From the NCBI GenBank assembly GCA_902775975.1, contig CACYOC010000012.1, forward strand, positions 1 through 52,758: DNA of 52,758 nucleotides, in the 5' to 3' direction. The DNA comes from an uncultured Bacteroidales bacterium. GTDB lineage: Bacteria; Bacteroidota; Bacteroidia; Bacteroidales; Bacteroidaceae. Position numbers and translations under genes: made by a program. Below, one piece after another: positions 1-6,362 of this stretch (position 1 is its first letter; every line of letters begins with the position of its first letter). Under the pieces are notes generated by a model. That model was not told the DNA's origin and searched no databases. It saw only the letters and a list, made by a program, of their open reading frames with translations.

Positions 1-137
1 TCTTCGAGTACATCTCAGACGTCATCAACAGGACGGCACTGATGCAGCCAAATACAGACATCAGTGAATACAGAGCCTTGTTGCCTGATAAATGGAAGGG
101 CTTATAGCCTGCAAGGCGTCAGAGCGGATACGCTTAC
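1..137 (+). mobile_element. Right end of an IS66-family insertion sequence
   Basis: The window begins inside an insertion sequence. The plus-strand frame from base 3 ends a transposase of IS66 type. About 30 bp later the DNA at 115-137 reads, on the minus strand, GTAAGCGTATCCGCTCTGAC and on; a GTAA start is typical of IS66-family terminal inverted repeats. The element therefore probably ends at 137. IS66 elements usually duplicate 8 bp of target, which would be TAAAAATG at 138-145. The left end lies outside the window, so the duplication cannot be confirmed here. Confidence 0.75.
3..107 (+). CDS. IS66 family transposase, C-terminal fragment (cut by window edge)
   Basis: Only the last 34 residues are in the window, ending ...LLPDKWKGL with a TAG stop at 105-107. 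The pattern EYISDVINR followed by a proline/asparagine turn and YRALLPDKWK is the conserved C-terminal segment of the DDE transposase of IS66 elements. The protein would catalyse cut and strand transfer of the element. The fragment shows no frameshift, so the gene may be intact beyond the left edge. Partner genes (tnpA/tnpB of IS66) would lie further left and cannot be seen. The identity rests on a short stretch, but it agrees with the terminal repeat just downstream. Confidence 0.75.
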   Translation, partial: FEYISDVINRTALMQPNTDISEYRALLPDKWKGL

Positions 138-164
138 TAAAAATGAGAGGGTAATGTGACACAT

Positions 165-253
165 ATGAGGGGGATCTGGCGCATCCCCCTCATGTCTTCA
201 ATCCCTTTGTGCATCGGCATCCCAGAAGATTCTTGCCCCAAAATGAGGGGGAT
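165..253. repeat. Inverted repeat ATGAGGGGGAT with a third direct copy
   Basis: ATGAGGGGGAT at 165-175 and its exact reverse complement at 183-193 enclose a 7-nt loop and would form an 11-bp hairpin. The same 11-mer recurs in direct orientation at 243-253, and a related AAATGAGAGGG lies at 141-151. The element is immediately outside the IS66 end. Function unknown; it could be a terminator-like hairpin or a recombinase binding site. Confidence 0.6.
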
Positions 254-420
254 AGGCTCAAAACAATGACGAAGAAAATGTTTCAGGTCATGTTTTGGAG
301 CAGCACAAGCAGAAAGCCTTAGTTAGAGCTGCAAAGTGTTTTCTTAACAGTCCCAAGATTAGCGAACGGCATAGATACTCAATTTTGCCTCTATAACTCA
401 CTGATAATGAGGCTGCTGAC

Positions 421-552
421 GAAAGTACGTTTCGAAGGCCGCGAAAGTACGTTTCGTTCGCTGCGAAAGTACGTTTTGAAGGCTGCGAAAGTACGTTTTG
501 AAGGCTGCGAAAGTACGTTTTGAAGGCTGCGAAAGTACGTTTTGTTTAGTGC
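421..552. repeat. 22-bp tandem repeat, six units plus a degenerate seventh
   Basis: Units begin with GAAAGTACGTTT at 421, 443, 465, 487, 509 and 531, with a degenerate GAAA at 553; the spacing is exactly 22 bp each time, close to two helical turns. The core GCGAAAGTACGTTT is almost invariant while the spacer part (GAAGGCT or similar) varies slightly. Contiguous units without unique spacers rule out a CRISPR array. Such helically phased direct repeats usually bind a protein, as in iterons or operator arrays. It lies about 240 bp past the 3' end of the last defence gene. Confidence 0.85.
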
Positions 553-790
553 GAAACCTATCCTCGTTTTCAGTAAGCCACAATAGTAAAGTTTTTTCGT
601 AATTATCTTAACGATAAGCACTCGATATTTCCACCCCCATTCTCCTTAAATTCTGTATCAAAATATTTGTTGAAATCCAACTTCTCCATAAATCAATGTC
701 TTATTTTCTGGCTTCAAAGATATAAACTAATTCTGAAATGACCAAAGGTAATGATGAAAATCTTACGGCGGTCTGCCATCTGCTATGCTA

Positions 791-1330
791 TTATGCCACT
801 AAAAGCAAAGCAGCAATAGCCCCTACTCCTTCAGCTGCCAACTTACCGTTCCAGAAGTCATCAGTCAACTTATGCTCAATGATGTAATCTCGCAGTTTCA
901 ATCGCCAGACTTTGTTCTGCAGCAGTATCCATAAAGATTCATCAAAATAGGCGAAGTCTATATTCTCCTTTAGCCAGGCTTTTGATGGCGTATGCCCTTT
1001 GCTAAGCCTTTCACCTTGATAGTTCAAATGCCAGAAGCCATCAGTTTCCAAATGCCAGAACGGCTTATCTATGGTTGTCTTATCATCAAACTGCGAATCC
1101 TTGGCATATTGTGACATCAACATATTATACCGTCCTTCCAACCAATCATTAATGGCAAATTGATTATTTCTAAACACATTCGCTTCTATCCCATCGATGA
1201 TAGCAACCATTAGGACTGGCTTAGCAACGATAGTTTCACCATGAATCTTAGCCTGGCGAATCGTTGCTATGCGCTTTGTATAGTAGTTGAAACACTGTTC
1301 GTAACTGAAGAATTGAATTTCCCTATTCAT
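791..1330 (-). CDS. Small sulfur-binding-domain-like protein of the defence island
   Basis: 179 aa, single domain. I recognise no exact family, but the layout (KPVLMVAIIDGI at about 37-48, then KPFWHLETDGFWHL at 89-102) matches the N-terminal module of the neighbouring 644-aa protein and recalls the sulfur-binding domain (SBD) of ScoMcrA-type enzymes, where a (Y)PFW..L..DG.W signature helps form the pocket for phosphorothioate DNA. The likely role, by inference, is reading the modification made by the upstream sspBCD-like genes. No nuclease motif is seen. The C-terminus ends in a glycine/alanine/leucine-rich tail (GVGAIAALLLVA). Unlike the other island genes it has its own good promoter and a short leader, so it may be expressed when the operon is not. 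The SBD assignment rests on motif resemblance alone. Confidence 0.7.
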   Translation of the reverse strand: MNREIQFFSYEQCFNYYTKRIATIRQAKIHGETIVAKPVLMVAIIDGIEANVFRNNQFAINDWLEGRYNMLMSQYAKDSQFDDKTTIDKPFWHLETDGFWHLNYQGERLSKGHTPSKAWLKENIDFAYFDESLWILLQNKVWRLKLRDYIIEHKLTDDFWNGKLAAEGVGAIAALLLVA

Positions 1331-1353
1331 AACTTTACGCCTTTAGTTGGGCG

Positions 1354-1385
1354 CAAAGTTATGAAATAAATATGACAGTTCCAAA
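1354..1385 (-). promoter_or_regulatory. Bacteroidetes-type promoter for the 179-aa gene
   Basis: Reading the minus strand, TTTG (1385-1382), 20 bp, then TAACTTTG (1361-1354). This fits the -33/-7 consensus of Bacteroidetes primary sigma factor. It lies about 24 bp before the start codon at 1330, giving a short leader, and sits in the only sizeable gap of the operon downstream of sspB. Confidence 0.75.
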
Positions 1386-1426
1386 TATATTTCAGCAATA
1401 ATTAAATACTATACACAATTCAGCAA

Positions 1427-3361
1427 TTAACTTCTCCTTCTCAAGATATACCGACTACCGTCAACACATTCAACCTCAGATAATGTTTTGATTATTTTTT
1501 CGACGTCATCCTCCATAATAGCGTCGCCCCATGCTGTCCGACTAATCGTTCTAACAACATCCTTAATTTTAGCTGGTGTTCTAAAATAGCCTAATGCCCG
1601 AAGGATTGCTTGTTTTCTGACTGTATATTGCGGATCCATTTTGGGCTTAGAGATATTTTCTACTTTTCCGGGAAGAGTTTTATCTGTAACAGAATTATCC
1701 ACATCTGCCACAGAAATCAGTTCTCCGTTATTGTCATACCACTCTCCATTTACTTTCAATCTACATTCCCAAAAGTCTGGACTATCAAGAATATCTTCTA
1801 CTATCCTATCGTATTCATAAACGGCATCAATAACTGGATATAATTTTGAACCAGGATAAGCTACAATTTTCATGTTACCTTTCATCCACGCCTCACCATT
1901 ATACAGCATACCTTTTACGGTAAAACATTCGTCTTTAAAATTTAAACGATAAAGCTTGCTATTAATGTATTTTAGCCTACCTTCAGTTGCATAGACTTTC
2001 TCTCCATGTTTGTTAAGTATATAGCATCTTGTAAATGTATTCTCAATCGCAAAATCAGCTTGAGATGACTCTACAGAATCCAAAGATTTTGTAGAATTAT
2101 CATCTTGTCCATAAGTATATTCTATTAGGCCAAGTTTTGCAAGTCGCATTTTGACGGCCACTTCTGAGCGACCGATTTTCTCTGCAATATCCACAATTTC
2201 AATTCCTCGCTGGAAATAGAGTGTTATACGTTCCTCTTCATCCTCAGTCCAAGGTTTACCTTTACGGTTCTCTTTTTTCTCTTCCTCTTCAGAGTCCTCA
2301 AGCGATTGAGTCGTTATTGTTTTAATAATATTTCCGCTCGAATTCAAATATACATGTTCAACTTCCAATCCATTATCACCTTCTTTATTATCAAAAGAAG
2401 ATGCTTTCTGTTCATTTATTTCCTCTGTTGAATATATATCCTCTTCTATATCTGCCCTATCATCTTCCACATTATTTCCACGGAGGATTTCAATGGCAGC
2501 ATCAATATTATCTATCAAATCCATTGCACCATCTTCACTCATCAACGAAATCTTTAAGTCAGATAAGAAGTTTTCGTAAAGGAAAGCAATAGATGGAGTT
2601 ATTTCTTCTTTTCGTATCGGATGATTTACGATATTATGATATAAATCAAAGACTGTTGGACAAACTTCCTTAATCATTTCTCTCTCTCTTCGATGTTTTT
2701 TAAGGAAAGAGTAATATTCGTAATTAAGAGCAATTTGTAAATCTTCATTAAGGCCATTAAATTGGAGTAACGTCTCTTCATCCACTTGAGTAACATTTGA
2801 TTTTACGTTATCTCCTTTCTTAGATAGAATATTTTCAAATTCTGAGAGAGCAGAAACAGAATAATCAATTGAATTATCTGAGCTTTCAGATAACTTTTCT
2901 ATTTGTTCTTCAGTTAGATTAAAATAAGTCTCAAGCAAAGCTCTTTTTAATGATGATCGACCAGATGGCAACGTCATCAAAAAATACAAATCTTCATCAA
3001 GTTCTGCACATTTAACAGAGTCGTTCAGTTTCGCTTCTGAAGGTTTTATATTGGTATCGCGCATTAAAGATAGAATGTCTTCTTTGCCCCTAAATGGTAC
3101 GATATGCCAAAAACTATCATTCTGCAAGTACCAGAATGGCAAGTATGCTTCCGGGTGGAATAGTGGCTCGTTTGGTAATACTTTGTTCCATACTTTCAAA
3201 AACAATGTCTTTAAAGAATCATCATAATAGATTTCATTATCTGTTATGATGTTTTTCTCATACATTTCAATAACTGTCAACATCAGAACCGCCTTGTGTG
3301 GCGATTTCCGACCATACTTATTATTTGTCCTAAGGTTTTTGAAAGCTTCTACGTAGTCCAT
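1427..3361 (-). CDS. SBD-like / Myb-SANT-like multidomain DNA-binding protein
   Basis: 644 aa. Residues 1-90 hold a module with HKAVLMLTVIEM (22-33) and PFWYLQNDSFWHI (75-87), the same layout as the 179-aa neighbour and similar to the phosphorothioate-reading SBD fold. An acidic, coiled linker follows (about 150-365). Residues 368-412 (GKPWTEDEEERIT... IAEKIGRSEVAVKMRLAKLGL) form a Myb/SANT-like helix-turn-helix. A stretch around 445-550 has short beta-like repeats (GEKVYATEGR, NGEWYDNNGEL), and the last 60 residues look like a winged helix. No HNH, PD-ExK or other nuclease motif is visible. Inference: a mark-sensing DNA-binding subunit that directs the effector proteins. It follows the 202-aa gene by 12 nt, so it is probably cotranscribed. 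Confidence 0.65.
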   Translation of the reverse strand: MDYVEAFKNLRTNNKYGRKSPHKAVLMLTVIEMYEKNIITDNEIYYDDSLKTLFLKVWNKVLPNEPLFHPEAYLPFWYLQNDSFWHIVPFRGKEDILSLMRDTNIKPSEAKLNDSVKCAELDEDLYFLMTLPSGRSSLKRALLETYFNLTEEQIEKLSESSDNSIDYSVSALSEFENILSKKGDNVKSNVTQVDEETLLQFNGLNEDLQIALNYEYYSFLKKHRREREMIKEVCPTVFDLYHNIVNHPIRKEEITPSIAFLYENFLSDLKISLMSEDGAMDLIDNIDAAIEILRGNNVEDDRADIEEDIYSTEEINEQKASSFDNKEGDNGLEVEHVYLNSSGNIIKTITTQSLEDSEEEEKKENRKGKPWTEDEEERITLYFQRGIEIVDIAEKIGRSEVAVKMRLAKLGLIEYTYGQDDNSTKSLDSVESSQADFAIENTFTRCYILNKHGEKVYATEGRLKYINSKLYRLNFKDECFTVKGMLYNGEAWMKGNMKIVAYPGSKLYPVIDAVYEYDRIVEDILDSPDFWECRLKVNGEWYDNNGELISVADVDNSVTDKTLPGKVENISKPKMDPQYTVRKQAILRALGYFRTPAKIKDVVRTISRTAWGDAIMEDDVEKIIKTLSEVECVDGSRYILRRRS

Positions 3362-3373
3362 AGTTTTTCAGAA

Positions 3374-3982
3374 TTACAATTCCTCTACTCCTTCTTCGTC
3401 TATCTGTTTTACAGATTTGTCTGTCAACTGTAGGAAGATATCAAGGAAAGCTCTATTAGAGAAGAAATATCCCTTGTCTTCTTGCAATTTCTCTTCCATT
3501 ATGGAGAATCCATAGTTCGCATATTCTTCCATGGTTTTTATTAGAGCAGAAACAACGGCATTTGCATCTATAGTTCCTTTGTCTAGAGCAATCCAGTCAA
3601 CATCAGTCTTTGCAACAAGAGCAATAAAGATATATGAACGCAAATTAGGATAAGCCTTACGAAATTTCTTAGAGTCTAGATTCCCCCAATACTGTAATGG
3701 CTGTCCTAACCCCTTTACTTCATCTGTGTCCTCGGACAAAGGAATTCTTTTATTTTCATATAATCCTATGAAAAATGCCATAATATAAGGCTCATAACCA
3801 GCACCAAGGATTTTTCCTTTAGCTCCAGTATTGCCTGAAGCTCCTATGCCATAATCAGAAATGACACGAATTACACTCTGCTCATATCGCTTTTCAAACC
3901 TTGGGTTTCTACGTCCCCATTTATCGATGAGTTTCTCGTCTTTCTTTACAAGTTCCTCTATATCATTAAATGCCTCTGCCAT
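3374..3982 (-). CDS. Unrecognised 202-aa defence-island protein
   Basis: I do not recognise this family. The protein is soluble, with no signal peptide or membrane segment. It has a basic N-terminal part (RRNPRFEKRYEQSVIRV), a glycine-rich turn (GIGASGNTGAKGKILGAGYEP, about 46-66) followed by a helical segment, and a helical C-terminal half ending in acidic residues (DEEGVEEL). Its start is 3 nt past the stop of the Rad50/DndD-like ATPase gene and its end is 12 nt before the 644-aa gene, so it belongs to the same transcription unit and probably works with those proteins. The glycine-rich loop is not a standard P-loop. Confidence 0.6.
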   Translation of the reverse strand: MAEAFNDIEELVKKDEKLIDKWGRRNPRFEKRYEQSVIRVISDYGIGASGNTGAKGKILGAGYEPYIMAFFIGLYENKRIPLSEDTDEVKGLGQPLQYWGNLDSKKFRKAYPNLRSYIFIALVAKTDVDWIALDKGTIDANAVVSALIKTMEEYANYGFSIMEEKLQEDKGYFFSNRAFLDIFLQLTDKSVKQIDEEGVEEL

Positions 3983-3985
3983 AGT

Positions 3986-6115
3986 TTACTTAATTTTGGT
4001 AATTGTTGTTTGAATTGTTCCTAATTTCTTATCATCGAATGGACGCTTTTTCTCAATGCGGTAAATACTTCCATCGATATCTTTAATTCTTGAAAGGTCT
4101 AATATGGCCTCTCCGTTACTACCATCACGCAGAAAGCTCTTTGTTACAATTATCACCTGCTTTCCTAATGAGCTAATTACTCTAAAGAATTCATTTTCTT
4201 TCGTGTCTGTGAACGAAGATGTTGGTGCATCAAACAGCAAGGGTAATTCTGTACCATCTCTTTCACTCGACAAATTACCGATAGCAAACAAAACAGACAT
4301 CAGATAGGTTGTCTTTAATGCTGTATTTGGATTAAATATGCGTACACTATCATTATTCATCAAGAATGCCTCTCCTTGTCCGTTTTGCTTTTCGATAATT
4401 CTAATTGTTCCTTTGAAGTCATTTGTATTCAATTTCTCCAAGAATAGATTTGACTTTTCTTCTATGGCATCGAGTAATCTTCTCTTGTTCTCTTCTTTCG
4501 CGTTTTTGAATGCATTAGAAATCTGTTGGATAATAAAGGCCGTTTTTGCATACATCTCTGCTGCAGTTCCTTCTGAAGTTTTGCTGAGAGCCAGTTCTGC
4601 CTCTTCAAGAGCAGCTCGGTGTTGTTCTCTTTGTCGTTTCAGTATATCAATCCTATTGATAGCTCGATTCTTTTTGTCCATCCAGTCTGATATGTTATCA
4701 TAGTGGGCCAAAAGCTGTTCTTCTGTCAGACCATCAGCCTGGGCCAGAATACGTTTCTTTTGTTCGAACTCAGAGGCAAGATTAGCATCAATCTTCTTAA
4801 TATCATCGTGCAAGCGGTTATTAAAAGCAATAGCGTCTTGAACTTTACGACGCATCTTAACTACCTCGACAAGATTATCATTAAGGGTCGTGTCTCTTTT
4901 TTGCAACTCTCCAATATAGTTTGCCTTGTATAATGGTTCTATTCCCTCATCCGCCTTTCCTTTAAGTGATGCTTTATACTCTTCTAAGCGGGCGTGCATA
5001 AAATTCCATGCATCCGTTCCTTTCTCAGCTTTACGGCCACAGAACTTACAAACCTCTTCTTCGAGCATGTCCTCCATGATTTTCCTTCCAGGAATATGGG
5101 CTGGAAGTGAAGTAAATCCTCTTTCAGCAGCCTTTATCGCTTTCTCTACACCTGCCGTCACAAGATATTGGTCTTCCAGCCTTTTGCGCTCGTTCATAAG
5201 GGTGTTTATCTTAGAAGAATACTCTTCCGCAGTTTCAGCAAATCCCATAAGAATCCACATATCATCAAGAAGATTGATGGTGTAATTCTCCTTAATCCTT
5301 GCGGCTGTTTCTGATCTTCGTTGAGAAAGTCGTTCTATTCTTTGGTTGACAGACTTGAGAAGTTTTGATGCTTCTTCACTTTGCTCGATATTCTTCAACA
5401 ATCCCTCGAAGTTCTCTGCTTCTCCCTCTTTAATCTCTATTTCCCGTTCTATATCTGCTAATAGTCCTTTTTCTTGCTCGATTGTCTGATTAAGCCCTTT
5501 GATTTTAACGGCATTCTTTTTGTCAAGCCTTTGAGCATTGTCACGTGCTTGTTCTGCATTTTTCGTTGCAAACTCCATAAAAGAGAAATATGCTTCAAAA
5601 TCCTGCACCTCGCTAAATTCATCGACAAGTTGTTTTAAGGAATTTGACTTTTCAAGGATGTTCAAGTCCTGTTCACCTTTGAACATGATGAATTTGCGCA
5701 TCTCTGATGGTAAATCTTTGTCGAAAGCGACACCATCTTTTATAATACGTTCAACTCCAGTGCCTTCAATCAAAGAAAATGTATAATTGGATGTTGAGAC
5801 CTCTCCATCAAAAGACTTGGTGAAATGAAATATCTTCTCTAATACTTTGATTCTGCCTTTGTGCTCATAGGTCATAGCTACACGAACATCATCAGAACTA
5901 TTTGGCATAAGTTCTTCACTTCTTTTCTTAGAGATATACTTGGTATCCATTTTGTTTGTCCCATCAGTACGGAACAGCCATTCAAGAGCCTCATAGAATG
6001 TGGTCTTGCCATCACCGTTGGAGCCAATTATCAAATTCAAGCCTTCAGACAATTCGAAAGAATTGTCTTTATAATAACTCCTAAAATTCTGGATTTCTAT
6101 TTTCTGAACAATCAT
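3986..6115 (-). CDS. DndD/Rad50-like SMC-type ATPase
   Basis: 709 aa. The N-terminus is a typical AAA_23/SMC head: FRSYYKDNSF, then Walker A GSNGDGKTT at 31-39. Long coiled coils (about 185-330 and 400-520) flank a CKFC motif (C356, C359) that resembles the Rad50 zinc hook. The C-terminal head has Walker B LPLLFDAPTSSF near residue 630 and a D-loop-like region. A canonical LSGG signature is not obvious; the equivalent site reads NPNTALKTTYL. DndD of DNA phosphorothioation has the same architecture. In the Ssp context it most likely serves the restriction or sensing arm (sspH-like is a guess). The start overlaps the 78-aa gene by 4 nt, indicating translational coupling. Confidence 0.8.
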   Translation of the reverse strand: MIVQKIEIQNFRSYYKDNSFELSEGLNLIIGSNGDGKTTFYEALEWLFRTDGTNKMDTKYISKKRSEELMPNSSDDVRVAMTYEHKGRIKVLEKIFHFTKSFDGEVSTSNYTFSLIEGTGVERIIKDGVAFDKDLPSEMRKFIMFKGEQDLNILEKSNSLKQLVDEFSEVQDFEAYFSFMEFATKNAEQARDNAQRLDKKNAVKIKGLNQTIEQEKGLLADIEREIEIKEGEAENFEGLLKNIEQSEEASKLLKSVNQRIERLSQRRSETAARIKENYTINLLDDMWILMGFAETAEEYSSKINTLMNERKRLEDQYLVTAGVEKAIKAAERGFTSLPAHIPGRKIMEDMLEEEVCKFCGRKAEKGTDAWNFMHARLEEYKASLKGKADEGIEPLYKANYIGELQKRDTTLNDNLVEVVKMRRKVQDAIAFNNRLHDDIKKIDANLASEFEQKKRILAQADGLTEEQLLAHYDNISDWMDKKNRAINRIDILKRQREQHRAALEEAELALSKTSEGTAAEMYAKTAFIIQQISNAFKNAKEENKRRLLDAIEEKSNLFLEKLNTNDFKGTIRIIEKQNGQGEAFLMNNDSVRIFNPNTALKTTYLMSVLFAIGNLSSERDGTELPLLFDAPTSSFTDTKENEFFRVISSLGKQVIIVTKSFLRDGSNGEAILDLSRIKDIDGSIYRIEKKRPFDDKKLGTIQTTITKIK

Positions 6116-6348
6116 AGCAAGTAATTGTCATTGATGTAGTTAAACACTGTCATATATACTTTCTTTTGATTAGCTGCATCAGTTGAACCATCAAGGTTCT
6201 TTATGATGCGAGCAACTGCAGCCACTACGACATTTTCAGAGTTCATAGCCGTATACAAATCTTCATACTCCGACTTGTCGTACTCGTAGAGTTCTTGTAG
6301 CTTTTTGTCATCAAGAACCATGTGTAACATTCTTTCTTTGTTTGTCAT
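6112..6348 (-). CDS. Small 78-aa protein between helicase and SMC-like ATPase
   Basis: 78 aa, not recognised. The sequence is acidic and helical (DDKKLQELYEYDKSEYEDLYTAM), ending with an aromatic segment (VYMTVFNYINDNYLL). It starts 14 nt after the helicase stop and its last codon overlaps the ATPase start by 4 nt. That tight packing is the main reason to accept it as real. Size and position suggest a small subunit of the helicase/ATPase complex, possibly the counterpart of sspG in sspFGH-type cassettes, which I cannot verify from sequence. Confidence 0.7.
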   Translation of the reverse strand: MTNKERMLHMVLDDKKLQELYEYDKSEYEDLYTAMNSENVVVAAVARIIKNLDGSTDAANQKKVYMTVFNYINDNYLL

Positions 6349-6362
6349 AAGCTATAATAGTT

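Larger units (their letters stand above)
138..790. other. Non-coding stretch between IS66 and the defence genes
   Basis: No convincing gene. It holds an 11-bp inverted repeat (165-193) with a third copy at 243-253, then a plus-strand open stretch without a start codon (256-396, ending ...HRYSILPL and TAA) that could be the worn 3' end of a lost gene, then a 22-bp tandem repeat (421-552). From 560 to 790 the DNA is AT-rich with no feature I recognise. ORFs reading through the tandem repeat are repetitive and not believable as genes. Confidence 0.5.

Noticed and set aside
256-396. Start-less plus-strand open stretch as a gene
   Set aside because: No start codon or family match; kept only as a possible remnant.
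421-552. Possible CRISPR array
   Set aside because: Units are contiguous at 22 bp with no unique spacers, and no cas genes are near.
391-621. Small ORFs through the 22-bp repeat
   Set aside because: Products are pure repeat (KTYFRS/VLSQPSKRTF) in several frames because 22 is not a multiple of three; no ribosome site or family.
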